Assembly: GCF_011752815.1 (NCBI RefSeq)
Contig: NZ_VWWV01000002.1
Span: forward strand, 124,001-188,000
DNA length: 64,000 nucleotides
Origin: Enterobacter sp. Cy-643
GTDB taxonomy: Bacteria; Pseudomonadota; Gammaproteobacteria; Enterobacterales; Enterobacteriaceae
Reading direction: 5' to 3'
Below, in pieces: positions 27,800 through 36,707 of the stretch (positions are counted from its first letter, which is position 1; each line of letters starts with the position of its first letter). The position numbers and the translations under genes were made by a program. Under the pieces are notes generated by a model. The model searched no databases, was not told the DNA's origin, and was given only the letters and a program-made list of their open reading frames with translations.

Positions 27800-28774
27800 A
27801 TGTTTGCATCGCATACTTTGTCTTTCCGCCGCTGGTTTACCGCCGCCGCCTTACTGGGTGCCGCGGCCCTGGCGCTGCCCGCCAGCGCTAACGATTATCC
27901 GCTTCCCGCCGCTAACAGCCGCCTGATTGGCAAAAACCTGTTCCATCAGGTCGCTAACGACGGCGGTTCGCTGGAGGCCATTGCCAAAAAGTACAACGTC
28001 GGTTTCCTGGCATTGCTGCAGGCCAACCCGGGCGTAGATCCGTATGTACCCCGCGCCGGGAGCGTACTGACTATTCCGCGCCAGATGCTGCTGCCGGACG
28101 TCCCACGCGAGGGCATCGTGATTAACCTCGCCGAACTGCGCCTGTACTACTTCCCTGCCGGGGAAAATAAAGTCACCGTTTACCCGATTGGCATTGGCCA
28201 GCTGGGTGGAGACACGCTGACCCCGACGATGGTGACAAAAATTTCCGATAAACGAGCTAACCCAACCTGGACGCCAACGGCCAATATTCGGGCGCGTTAC
28301 CTGGCGCAGGGCATTAAGCTCCCGGCCGTGGTTCCTGCGGGGCCGGATAACCCAATGGGGCACCACGCGATTCGCCTGGCGGCGTTCGGCGGCGTTTACC
28401 TGCTGCACGGTACCAACGCGGACTTCGGGATCGGTATGCGCGTCAGTTCCGGCTGTATCCGCCTGCGCGACGGGGATATCAAAGCGCTGTTTAACACGGT
28501 TCCTGTCGGAACGTCAGTGCGCATCATCAACACGCCAATCAAAGCGTCCGTTGAGCCGGACGGCTCCCGCCTGGTTGAAGTTCACCAGCCGCTGTCCAAA
28601 GCGATTGATGACGACCCGAAAGTCCTGCCGATTGTGCTGAACGAGCAGATGGCGCAGTTCCGCAACGCACCTAAAACCGATACGAAGGTCATGGAACAGG
28701 CCATGGAGCATCGTTCCGGGATGCCGGTCAACGTCAATGCCCATGCGGCTGACCAATCGAACAACGAAATCTGA
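27800..28774 (+). CDS. ldtC: L,D-transpeptidase LdtC (YcfS)
   Basis: 324 residues. Signal peptide ending near ASA (residue 30), a LysM-like segment at about 45-95 (FHQVANDGGSLEAIAKKYNVG), then the YkuD catalytic domain at about 103-240 with His203 (LLHGTN) and catalytic Cys219 in RVSSGCIRLRDGD. Periplasmic enzyme that, with its paralogues, attaches Braun lipoprotein to meso-diaminopimelate in peptidoglycan. Order mfd-ldtC-bhsA-comR is as in E. coli. Confidence 0.95.
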   Translation: MFASHTLSFRRWFTAAALLGAAALALPASANDYPLPAANSRLIGKNLFHQVANDGGSLEAIAKKYNVGFLALLQANPGVDPYVPRAGSVLTIPRQMLLPDVPREGIVINLAELRLYYFPAGENKVTVYPIGIGQLGGDTLTPTMVTKISDKRANPTWTPTANIRARYLAQGIKLPAVVPAGPDNPMGHHAIRLAAFGGVYLLHGTNADFGIGMRVSSGCIRLRDGDIKALFNTVPVGTSVRIINTPIKASVEPDGSRLVEVHQPLSKAIDDDPKVLPIVLNEQMAQFRNAPKTDTKVMEQAMEHRSGMPVNVNAHAADQSNNEI

Positions 28775-28791
28775 GTTCAGGTTTTATGCGT

Positions 28792-28824
28792 AAAAAAAGG
28801 CCCTGTCGAAAGACAGGGCCTTTT
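28792..28824. terminator. bidirectional terminator between ldtC and bhsA
   Basis: A run of A, then ggccctgtc-GAAA-gacagggcc, then TTTT. The flanking A and T runs make it usable from both sides, which suits the convergent genes ldtC and bhsA. Confidence 0.85.
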
Positions 28825-28879
28825 GCTTGCAGTGGCATATAACGAATAAGGTCAAACGTATTGAGGGTTAACGTCTGGC

Positions 28880-29137
28880 TTATTTATAGATGACGGCAGT
28901 ACCGTGCAGGGTGTTCGGACCGTTAACGGAGGTAATACGGAACGATTTAGCGCCCATTGCATCGGCCTTCGCGGCCAACTGTTCTTCCAGGGAAGAGAGG
29001 TTGCTGCCCGCATTGGCGCTGATGGTGCCAACTTTTTGCTGGCCAGCAGGGGTAGCAGAAACTTCAACCGCCGCAAAGCTTGCAAATGAGAGTGAGCTAA
29101 TCACAGCGGCAGCGAACAGAGTAGTTAAGGTTTTCAT
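28880..29137 (-). CDS. bhsA: stress-induced outer-membrane protein BhsA (YcfR)
   Basis: 85 residues of the YhcN/BhsA family (DUF1471). Signal peptide of about 22 residues (cleavage after SFA), then the short domain ending in ITSVNGPNTLHGTAVIYK, a typical C-terminus for the family. BhsA lowers outer-membrane copper permeability and affects biofilm and multiple stress responses in E. coli. Divergent from comR, its known repressor there. Confidence 0.93.
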   Translation of the reverse strand: MKTLTTLFAAAVISSLSFASFAAVEVSATPAGQQKVGTISANAGSNLSSLEEQLAAKADAMGAKSFRITSVNGPNTLHGTAVIYK

Positions 29138-29168
29138 GATTCAGGTCCTAAGCAGGTGAATGTTAGGT

Positions 29169-29190
29169 CGTTAAACTAAATTAGTTAACG
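29169..29190. promoter_or_regulatory. near-palindrome upstream of bhsA, candidate ComR operator
   Basis: cgttaaactaa (29169-29179) and ttagttaacg (29181-29190) are inverted copies with one bulged A. It lies 32 bases before the bhsA start in the bhsA-comR divergent region, where a TetR repressor would be expected to bind. Position and symmetry are the only evidence. Confidence 0.4.
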
Positions 29191-29384
29191 ATCGATAAGT
29201 AAATCATAAACGTGATCTACATCACACGTCAACACATTTTAATAACGACCGTTAATTAATTAAAAAAAACGCTATTTTTCATTACGATAAGAAATAATTA
29301 TTTTTCATAACGTGGCGCTGGCTACCGCCGCCGATTATTTTTATAATAAGTGTTCACTAATTAGACAGAGGTTAAACGGCAGGT

Positions 29385-30020
29385 ATGGCAACCGAGACAT
29401 TAAGTTGCAGCAAAAAAAGCCGTGGCCGTCCAAAGGTGTTTGACAGGGAAGCAGCACTCGACAAGGCCATGACACTCTTCTGGCAGCATGGCTATGAAGC
29501 AACATCCATGGCGCATCTGGTAGAAGCCACCGGGGCAAAGGCTCCAACGCTCTACGCGGAGTTCATCAACAAAGAAGGGCTGTTCCGCGCGGTGCTGGAT
29601 CGCTATATCGCGCGCTTTGCGGCGAAACATGAGGCCTGCCTGTTCTGTGAAGAGCAGACCATGGAAGCCGCGCTGGAGAACTATCTTTCCGCGGTCGCGC
29701 AGTGTTTTACCGACAAGAGCACGCCTGCTGGCTGCTTTATCATTTGCACCTCATCCGTGCTGGCCGCGTCGTCAGATGACATCGCCGCAACGATAAAAGC
29801 CCGCCATGCCGTGCAGGAACAAACGCTGGTGCGTTTCCTTGAAATGCGCCAGCAAAAAGGCGAGATCCCGGCAGAGCGCAATATTCGCTGCCTGGCAAAA
29901 TACCTGTGCTGCATCATTCAGGGGATGTCGGTCAGCGCCCGCGAGAACGCCAGCTATGAAGAGTTAATGCAGATAGTGAAAACCACGGTGATGTTAATGC
30001 CGCAGTTGAAGAAGATCTGA
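29385..30020 (+). CDS. comR: TetR-family copper-responsive repressor ComR (YcfQ)
   Basis: 211 residues. N-terminal TetR helix-turn-helix at about 20-65 (RGRPKVFDREAALDKAMTLF, then the ATSMAHLVEATG recognition helix and TLYAEFINKEGLF). The C-terminal ligand domain has several cysteines (CLFCEE, GCFIIC, CLAKYLCC), consistent with metal or thiol sensing. In E. coli ComR represses bhsA and is relieved by copper. In E. coli the next gene is ycfJ; here the iron block intervenes. Confidence 0.93.
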   Translation: MATETLSCSKKSRGRPKVFDREAALDKAMTLFWQHGYEATSMAHLVEATGAKAPTLYAEFINKEGLFRAVLDRYIARFAAKHEACLFCEEQTMEAALENYLSAVAQCFTDKSTPAGCFIICTSSVLAASSDDIAATIKARHAVQEQTLVRFLEMRQQKGEIPAERNIRCLAKYLCCIIQGMSVSARENASYEELMQIVKTTVMLMPQLKKI

Positions 30021-30023
30021 TCA

Positions 30024-30046
30024 GGGCGGCCAATGGCCGCCCTTTT
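30024..30046. terminator. terminator between comR and the reductase gene
   Basis: gggcggcc (30024-30031) pairs with ggccgccc (30035-30042), followed by TTTT. Placed four bases after the comR stop, between convergent genes. Confidence 0.8.
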
Positions 30047-30048
30047 CA

Positions 30049-30939
30049 CTAGCGAACTCGCCCTTTCGCCCAGTAGGCCATAAAGTTGATGGCTTCATGC
30101 TCAACGCCGCGTTCGCCGATCAAATGGCGACGTAACAGCTTCACCACCGTCGACTCCGCCGCCACCCAGCCGTAAAACTCGTTGCTGCCGGTGGTGGCTT
30201 TATCCCACAGCAGTTCGCCTTCGGCCTCTTCCTGAACCGCTTCGTGATGGCCGCTTTCCGGTACCCTCGCCTGCATTTTTACCGCCTGAATCAGGCATTC
30301 GCCGTGGGTGGCAGAGACGGTTTTACGCGGCAGCCAGTTGATCTCGGCGAAGCCATAGGCGCTTAAGTCCACGCAGTCCTCCTCGTCCGGCACTTCAAAA
30401 AAGGCCTGTATTTTTGGCGGCTGAGTCTGGCGAGCCAGCATTTCCAGAATGCCGCGCGCGGCGGGTAAAGCCGTCTCATCGGCGATAATCAGCGCATTGC
30501 GTAGCCCCGCGGGCGGCGTCCACTCATAGCCGCCGCTGTCTTCCGGGTGGGCAGCGTTAGGGGCCACAATCTGGATAGCATCGCCGGGGACAGAATTAAT
30601 CGCCCATGCAGAGGCCGGGCCTTCGGTGCCGTGGCTGACAAACTCCACCGTCACTTCCTGACGCGCAGGATCGACATGGCGCAGCGTATAGGTGCGGATC
30701 ACCGGACGCTTCTCTTTCGGCATCCCCTGAGCAATCTGGTACCACTGCCCTTCGGCAGGCAGCGACGGCGGCGTCCCGTCTTCGGAAGGGAACAGCATTT
30801 TAATACGCTGATCCGGCGAGTCACATTTCATCTGCGCCACCTCAGGCCCGCTGAACACCAGGCTCAGCAGCGAAGGCGACACGGCCGTTTTCCGCGCCAG
30901 TTGAACGTTGAACAGACGATAGCCCTGAACTCCAGCCAT
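30049..30939 (-). CDS. siderophore-interacting protein (FAD-linked ferric reductase)
   Basis: 296 residues of the ViuB/YqjH-like family. RTYTLR at about 80-85 is the FAD-binding R-x-Y-T motif, SHGTEGPASAWA follows, ADETALPA starts the NAD(P)H-binding part, and FYGWVAAES is the family C-terminal motif. These cytoplasmic enzymes reduce Fe3+ in imported siderophores to release iron. Fifteen bases separate it from the upstream MFS gene, so the two form one leftward operon from the Fur-regulated divergent promoter. Best reading: the iron-release step for ferric aerobactin. Confidence 0.88.
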   Translation of the reverse strand: MAGVQGYRLFNVQLARKTAVSPSLLSLVFSGPEVAQMKCDSPDQRIKMLFPSEDGTPPSLPAEGQWYQIAQGMPKEKRPVIRTYTLRHVDPARQEVTVEFVSHGTEGPASAWAINSVPGDAIQIVAPNAAHPEDSGGYEWTPPAGLRNALIIADETALPAARGILEMLARQTQPPKIQAFFEVPDEEDCVDLSAYGFAEINWLPRKTVSATHGECLIQAVKMQARVPESGHHEAVQEEAEGELLWDKATTGSNEFYGWVAAESTVVKLLRRHLIGERGVEHEAINFMAYWAKGRVR

Positions 30940-30954
30940 AACTTTTCCTTACGC

Positions 30955-32166
30955 TTAAATTGCAGAATGACGTGAACGGTGGCGGCTGCGCCAGATAACG
31001 CCGGACACCACGGTAAATAACACGGCGGCTAAAAAGGCCACCATAATCAGCGCTGCCTCGGCGCCCGTTTTTGATACCAGCGGCACCAGCATGGCGCAAA
31101 GTCCGTAGCCCAGAGTGTGGCTGGTCGCCACCCAGCCGGCCCCTGCGCCATCGGCGAGCTTGTCGTTTAGCAGCAGCTGATAGGCCGGAGTCGCGAGCGC
31201 AGCCCCGAACGACAGTACCGCGCAGCCGACGTAAAACAGCCACAGCTGCACGGAAATCATCATCGCCAGGCCGACGATCATCAGCAGCCCGGCGCTCAGC
31301 AGGAGCGCCATCGGCTTCAGGCGCTGTGGCCGCAGAATGCCAAACTGTGCGGAGAGCGAAGCCACCGCGGCCAGGCTCAGCAGCCAGGCAACCTGATGGC
31401 TAATTGCGGCGGTATCCGTGGCAAACTGGCGGCCAAGCGCCGGAGAGAGACCCAGTTGCATCAGGCTGACCGAGGCCGAAAGTAGCAAGGCACACAGCAG
31501 ATAAGGCAGGCAATCGGGCCGAAGACGAGCACTTTTACGTTCGGCTGCAGGCTGCGGCGGCGTGCCCGGCAAACGTAACAGCATCACCAGCGCCAGCAGC
31601 GGAGCCACCATCAGAAGTCCCAACGGCGCAAGCGGATGAATCGCCAGCATGCCGGCGGCGCAAAGCGGGCCAAACAAGCGCCCGCTGCTCAGCCCGGAGC
31701 TGATTGTGGCCAGCGCCGCCATGCGCTTTCCTTCCCCGGCACGCTGTAGCGCCCAGACCTGGCAGGCCGGAACCATCGCCGAGACGGTCAAACCGTAGAT
31801 AATCCGCGCCACAATCAATATGCCCAATCCGACGTAACCCGCGACCGCATCCGTGGCCAGCAGCAGGCAGCCAAGTCCGAGCAGCATAAAGCTCGCGCCA
31901 TAGCCTCCCAGCGCCCAGAGCACCACGGGCTTACTGCCGAGGCGCGCGATCTGTTTCCCCCACCACGGCGAGGACGGTAAAAACAGCATCGACCCAAGCG
32001 TTAGCAATGCCGCCCAGACGGACAGGCTCAGATGTGTCTGCATCACCAGCACCGGGATCGCGACCAGCAGGCCGTTTTGCCCGACGCCAAGTAGCCCGGC
32101 GCTCAGCGCAAGTGGCCAACAGGAAAGGGATTTTTGCGGCGAATCCGCCAGTTCAAGCGATGTCAA
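30955..32166 (-). CDS. MFS transporter, ShiF-like putative aerobactin exporter
   Basis: 403 residues, 12 hydrophobic helices in two halves, with the loop-2 signature region PWWGKQIARLGSKPVVLW. On aerobactin plasmids and islands a transporter gene, shiF, lies divergent from iucA, and this gene has the same position, direction and length class. It is thought to help aerobactin leave the cell, though direct proof of substrate is limited. The product being ShiF itself rather than a relative cannot be decided here. Shares the promoter region with iucA. Confidence 0.8.
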   Translation of the reverse strand: MTSLELADSPQKSLSCWPLALSAGLLGVGQNGLLVAIPVLVMQTHLSLSVWAALLTLGSMLFLPSSPWWGKQIARLGSKPVVLWALGGYGASFMLLGLGCLLLATDAVAGYVGLGILIVARIIYGLTVSAMVPACQVWALQRAGEGKRMAALATISSGLSSGRLFGPLCAAGMLAIHPLAPLGLLMVAPLLALVMLLRLPGTPPQPAAERKSARLRPDCLPYLLCALLLSASVSLMQLGLSPALGRQFATDTAAISHQVAWLLSLAAVASLSAQFGILRPQRLKPMALLLSAGLLMIVGLAMMISVQLWLFYVGCAVLSFGAALATPAYQLLLNDKLADGAGAGWVATSHTLGYGLCAMLVPLVSKTGAEAALIMVAFLAAVLFTVVSGVIWRSRHRSRHSAI

Positions 32167-32237
32167 AATGTTACTAACCCGTGTGGTTATTGTGCGTATT
32201 TGTAAAATTAATTTTATCTATTCTAACAATTGTTATT

Positions 32238-32256
32238 GATAATGAGAAACGTTATC
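32238..32256. promoter_or_regulatory. Fur box in the divergent exporter-iucA promoter
   Basis: GATAATGAGAAACGTTATC matches 16 of 19 bases of the Fur consensus GATAATGATAATCATTATC. It lies 40 bases before the iucA start and 72 bases before the exporter start. A further ATTATCAT motif follows at about 32269-32276, consistent with extended Fur binding. Predicts iron repression of both operons. Confidence 0.85.
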
Positions 32257-32295
32257 GGCAGAATTCGCATTATCATAACGCGTGGAAACTGTTTG

Positions 32296-34023
32296 ATGAT
32301 GACTTTGCCAAATAAAACTCTGGCCTGGGATGTGGCCGCACAGTGCTTTCTCAATTCCCTTGTCCGTGAAACCAGCGACTGGCGACTGACCGACAGCCAC
32401 CCAGCCGAACTCATTATCCCCCTGGGGGAACAGCAGGCGCTCTACTTCAAAGTGGCCTATTTCTCTCCCACCCAGCATCACCGCTTCGAATTCCCGGCGC
32501 GTCTGGTCACTGCCACCGGCAGCCAGCCAATTGACTTCGCCACCCTTTCCCAGCTGATTGTCGACAAGCTTCAGCACCAGCAGATGCTGCCGGCCACCGG
32601 CTGCGAAGCGTTTTATCAGCGCGTAATGGAAAGCCATGCCCACACGCAGCAGGCGATTGAAGCCCGTCATGACTGGAACGGGCTGCGCGAAAAAGCGCTG
32701 AATTTTGGCGAAGCCGAGCAGGCATTGCTGGTGGGACACGCCTTCCACCCGGCGCCGAAATCCCACGAACCGTTTAACCAGCAGGAAGCCGAGCGCTACC
32801 TGCCTGACTTCGCCCCGCATTTCCCGCTGCGCTGGTTTGCCGTAGATAAAGGCTATCTGGCGGGTGAAAGCCTGCATCTCAATCTTCAGCAGCGCCTGAC
32901 GCGCTTTGCGGCTGAAAATGCGCCGCAGCTGCTGAGCGAGCTCAGCGACAATCAATGGCTGTTCCCGCTGCATCCGTGGCAGGCCGGCTATCTGCTGGAG
33001 CAGGACTGGTGCCAGCAGCTGGTCGCCAAAGGTTTGGTAAAAGATTTGGGCGAGGCCGGAGCCCCTTGGCTGCCGACCACGTCATCGCGCTCGCTCTACT
33101 GCGCCACCAGCCGCGACATGATCAAATTCTCCCTGAGCGTGCGACTGACCAACTCCGTGCGTACGCTGTCGGTGAAAGAAGTTAAACGCGGTATGCGCCT
33201 TGCGCGTCTGGCGCAAACTGACCGCTGGCAAACGCTGCAGGCCCGCTTCCCGACCTTCCGCGTGATGCAGGAAGACGGCTGGGCCGGACTGCGCGATCTC
33301 CACGGCAACATCATGGAAGAAAGCCTGTTTGCCCTGCGCGAAAACCTGCTGGTTGAGCAGCCGCAGAGCCAGACTAACGTCCTGGTTTCCCTGACCCAGT
33401 CAGCCCCGGACGGCGGAGATTCCCTGCTGGTTGCCGCCGTGAACCGCCTGAGCTCTCGCCTTAGGATCACGCCGAAACAGGCTGCACACGCCTGGGTCGA
33501 CGCCTATTGCCAGCAGGTGCTGAAGCCGCTGTTTACCGCCGAAGCGGATTACGGCCTGGTTCTCCTCGCTCACCAGCAAAATATTCTGGTGGAGATGCAG
33601 CAGGATCTGCCGGTCGGGCTTATCTACCGCGACTGCCAGGGCAGCGCTTTTATGCCACATGCCGCAGGCTGGCTCGACATGATTGGCGAAGCGCAGGCGG
33701 AAAACGTCTTCACCCGCGAACAGCTGCTGCGCTACTTCCCTTACTACCTGCTGGTCAATTCGACCTTCGCCGTGACCGCCGCGCTGGGTGCTGCGGGGCT
33801 GGATAGCGAAGTGAACCTGATGAGCCGTGTACGCAGCGCGCTTAGCGCCGTGCGTGACGAGGTGACGCATAAAACCTGCCTCGACTACGTGCTGGAAAGC
33901 CCGCACTGGAACGTGAAGGGGAACTTCTTCTGCTACCTGCACGACCATAACGAAAACACCATCATCGATCCTTCGGTGATTTACTTCGACTTTGTAAACC
34001 CGCTGCTGGCTCAGGAGGGCTGA
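32296..34023 (+). CDS. iucA: aerobactin synthase subunit IucA
   Basis: 575 residues from ATG 32296 (a second ATG follows at once at 32299), with GGAAAC upstream; the longer frame from 32230 crosses the Fur box and is rejected. NIS synthetase family: VGHAFHPAPKSHEPF, LHPWQ, TTSSRSLYC and KFSLSVRLTNSVR form the ATP and citrate site, and DCQGSAF and HDHNENTIIDPS occur late. Joins N6-acetyl-N6-hydroxylysine to citrate using ATP. First gene of iucABCD-iutA; its stop overlaps the iucB start region (TGAATG). Confidence 0.96.
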   Translation: MMTLPNKTLAWDVAAQCFLNSLVRETSDWRLTDSHPAELIIPLGEQQALYFKVAYFSPTQHHRFEFPARLVTATGSQPIDFATLSQLIVDKLQHQQMLPATGCEAFYQRVMESHAHTQQAIEARHDWNGLREKALNFGEAEQALLVGHAFHPAPKSHEPFNQQEAERYLPDFAPHFPLRWFAVDKGYLAGESLHLNLQQRLTRFAAENAPQLLSELSDNQWLFPLHPWQAGYLLEQDWCQQLVAKGLVKDLGEAGAPWLPTTSSRSLYCATSRDMIKFSLSVRLTNSVRTLSVKEVKRGMRLARLAQTDRWQTLQARFPTFRVMQEDGWAGLRDLHGNIMEESLFALRENLLVEQPQSQTNVLVSLTQSAPDGGDSLLVAAVNRLSSRLRITPKQAAHAWVDAYCQQVLKPLFTAEADYGLVLLAHQQNILVEMQQDLPVGLIYRDCQGSAFMPHAAGWLDMIGEAQAENVFTREQLLRYFPYYLLVNSTFAVTAALGAAGLDSEVNLMSRVRSALSAVRDEVTHKTCLDYVLESPHWNVKGNFFCYLHDHNENTIIDPSVIYFDFVNPLLAQEG

Positions 34024-34971
34024 ATGTTTCAGGCATCTATTGTTCACGGCGGCCACGGGCTGCGCTGTGAAAAGCTCAATAAGCCTCTGAATCTGAGCTG
34101 GGGCCAGGACGGCGGCGCGGTCCTGCACTGGCCGGGCGAACTGCCTGCAGGCTGGCTGCGCGATGCGCTGGATCAGATGTTCGTCGCGGCGCCGCAGCTT
34201 ACTTCCATCGTGCTGCCTTACGCCGAATGGCGGGAAGAACCGCAGGCGCTGGTGCTGTTCGATCTGCTGAAAAGCGACATCGTTCACCGCGCAACCTTCT
34301 GGCAGCAACCGCTGTGGCTCAGCGCTCCGGCGAAGCATGCTTCCGGCGAAATGGTATTTGACGCTGAGCGCGAGATCTATTACCCGCTGCGCCCTGCCCG
34401 CCCGTCCGGGGAAGTTTACCGCCGCTACGATCCGCGCGTTCGCAAAACGCTGAGTTTCCGCGTGGCCGATCCGGCGTTGGACGCAGAACGTTTTACCCGC
34501 TGGATGAACGATCCGCGCGTGGACTATTTCTGGGAGCAAAGCGGCTCGCGGGAGGTACAAACCGCGTATCTGGAGCGCCAGCTCACCGGAAAACATGCGT
34601 TTCCGCTGATCGGCTGCTTTGACGACCAGCCGTTCAGCTACTTCGAAATTTACTGGGCAGCGGAAGATCGCATCGGCCGCCATTACCCGTGGCAGCCGTT
34701 TGATCGCGGCCTGCATCTGCTGGTGGGCGAGCAGCAGTGGCGCGGCGCGCACTATGTACAAAGCTGGCTGCGTGGCTTAACCCACTACCTTCTGCTGGAC
34801 GATCCGCGCACGCAGCGCACCGTGCTGGAGCCGCGCGCCGACAACCAGCGCCTGTTCAAGCATCTGGAGCCTGCGGGCTATGTGACGCGCAAGGAATTTG
34901 ACTTCCCGCACAAGCGTTCACGCCTGGTCATGGCGGACCGCCACAACTTCTTTAGCGAGGTAGGCCTGTAA
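34024..34971 (+). CDS. iucB: N6-hydroxylysine acetyltransferase IucB
   Basis: 315 residues, the E. coli length. A lead domain of about 130 residues is followed by a GNAT acetyltransferase domain (RKTLSFRVADPALDAERF, ending LLLDDPRTQRTVLEPRADNQRL, the acetyl-CoA-binding region). Transfers acetyl from acetyl-CoA to N6-hydroxylysine. Starts directly after iucA, and its stop overlaps the iucC ATG by one base. Confidence 0.96.
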   Translation: MFQASIVHGGHGLRCEKLNKPLNLSWGQDGGAVLHWPGELPAGWLRDALDQMFVAAPQLTSIVLPYAEWREEPQALVLFDLLKSDIVHRATFWQQPLWLSAPAKHASGEMVFDAEREIYYPLRPARPSGEVYRRYDPRVRKTLSFRVADPALDAERFTRWMNDPRVDYFWEQSGSREVQTAYLERQLTGKHAFPLIGCFDDQPFSYFEIYWAAEDRIGRHYPWQPFDRGLHLLVGEQQWRGAHYVQSWLRGLTHYLLLDDPRTQRTVLEPRADNQRLFKHLEPAGYVTRKEFDFPHKRSRLVMADRHNFFSEVGL

Positions 34972-36704
34972 TGAATCGCAAGGACTGGGATTTCGTTAAC
35001 CGCCAGCTGGTGGCCAAAATGCTGGCTGAGCTGGAGTACGAGCAGGTTTTTCAGGCCGAATCGTTGGGTGACAATCGCTACTGCATCAGCTTAGCCGGGG
35101 CCGAGTGGCATTTTAACGCCGAGCGCGGTATCTGGGGCTGGCTGTGGGTAGACGCGCAGACGCTGCGCTGTGCCGACGAGCCTGTGCTAGCGCAGACGCT
35201 GCTCATGCAGCTCAAGCCGGTGCTGTCGATGAGCGACGCTACCGTGGCCGAACATATGCAGGATCTCTACGCCACGCTGCTGGGCGACCTGCAACTGCTG
35301 AACGCGCGCCGCGGCATGAGCGCTGAGAGCCTGATCGATCTCGACGCTGACCGCCTGCAGTGCCTGCTGAGCGGCCACCCGAAGTTCGCCTTCAACAAAG
35401 GGCGTCGCGGCTGGGGCAAAGAGGCGCTGGAGCGCTATGCGCCGGAGTATGCTAATACCTTCCGTCTGCACTGGCTGGCGGTCAAACGCGAGCATATGGT
35501 CTGGCGCTGCGACAGCGAGCTGGATATTCAGCAGCTTATCGCCGCCGCGATGGACGAGCAGGAGCTGGCCCGCTTTGCTCAGGCGTGGCAGAACAATGGC
35601 CTGGATGACAACTGGCTGCCGCTGCCGGTACATCCGTGGCAGTGGCAGCAGAAAATTGCGCTGGATTTCGTGGCCGATCTCGCCGAAGGCAAGATAGTTT
35701 CTCTGGGCGAATTTGGCGACCAGTGGCTGGCCCAGCAGTCGCTGCGCACCCTGACCAACGCCAGCCGCCCGGGCGGGTTAGACATCAAGCTGCCGCTGAC
35801 AATTTACAACACCTCCTGCTACCGCGGTATTCCGGGCAAGTACATTGCCGCCGGGCCGCTGGCTTCCCGCTGGCTGCAGAACGTCTTCGCTACCGACAGC
35901 ACGCTGGTGAAAACCGGGGCGGTGATCCTCGGCGAACCGGCTGCCGGCTATGTTTCCCATGAAGGCTATGCCGCGCTGGCTCAGGCGCCCTATCGCTACC
36001 AGGAGATGCTGGGCGTTATCTGGCGCGAGAACCCTATCCGCTGGCTGAAACCCGACGAGACGCCAATTCTGATGGCGACCCTGATGGAGTGCGACGAAAA
36101 CAATCAGCCGCTGATTGGGGCCTATATCGCCCGCTCGGGCCTCGACGCAGAAGCCTGGCTGACACAAATGTTCCGTGCGGTGGTGGTGCCGCTGTATCAC
36201 CTGCTCTGCCGCTACGGCGTGGCGCTGATCGCCCACGGACAAAATATTACGCTCGCGATGAAAGACGGCGTGCCGCAGCGCGTTCTGCTGAAAGATTTTC
36301 AGGGCGATATGCGTCTGGTGAAGGATGAGTTCCCGGAGATGGACTCCCTGCCTCAGGAAGTGCGGGACGTGACCGCCCGCCTGAGCGCCGACTATTTAAT
36401 TCATGATTTGCAGACCGGCCATTTTGTGACGGTGTTGCGTTTTGTTTCGCCGCTCATGGCCCGCCTTGGCGTGCCGGAGAGACGCTTTTATCAGCTGCTG
36501 GCCGCAGTGTTGAGTGATTACATGCAGGAACACCCGCAAATGTCGGCGCGTTTTGCGCTTTTCTCACTCTTTAAGCCACAAATCATCCGCGTTGTGCTGA
36601 ACCCGGTAAAACTGACCTGGCCTGACCAGGACGGCGGCAGCCGCATGCTGCCGAATTACCTTGAGGATCTGCAAAACCCGCTGTGGCTGGTAACCAGGGA
36701 TTGA
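34971..36704 (+). CDS. iucC: aerobactin synthase IucC
   Basis: 577 residues. Second NIS synthetase: GHPKFAFNKGRRGWG, VHPWQWQ, RTLTNASRPGGLDIKLPL, and LLKDFQGDMRLV match the family's ATP- and substrate-binding blocks. Adds the second acetyl-hydroxylysine arm to the IucA product, completing aerobactin. Only three bases separate it from iucD. Confidence 0.96.
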   Translation: MNRKDWDFVNRQLVAKMLAELEYEQVFQAESLGDNRYCISLAGAEWHFNAERGIWGWLWVDAQTLRCADEPVLAQTLLMQLKPVLSMSDATVAEHMQDLYATLLGDLQLLNARRGMSAESLIDLDADRLQCLLSGHPKFAFNKGRRGWGKEALERYAPEYANTFRLHWLAVKREHMVWRCDSELDIQQLIAAAMDEQELARFAQAWQNNGLDDNWLPLPVHPWQWQQKIALDFVADLAEGKIVSLGEFGDQWLAQQSLRTLTNASRPGGLDIKLPLTIYNTSCYRGIPGKYIAAGPLASRWLQNVFATDSTLVKTGAVILGEPAAGYVSHEGYAALAQAPYRYQEMLGVIWRENPIRWLKPDETPILMATLMECDENNQPLIGAYIARSGLDAEAWLTQMFRAVVVPLYHLLCRYGVALIAHGQNITLAMKDGVPQRVLLKDFQGDMRLVKDEFPEMDSLPQEVRDVTARLSADYLIHDLQTGHFVTVLRFVSPLMARLGVPERRFYQLLAAVLSDYMQEHPQMSARFALFSLFKPQIIRVVLNPVKLTWPDQDGGSRMLPNYLEDLQNPLWLVTRD

Positions 36705-36707
36705 ATT

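Noticed and set aside
33400-34761. 453-codon open frame antisense to iucA/iucB
   Set aside because: Shadow of two genes with clear family motifs. It spans their junction and has no ribosome site.
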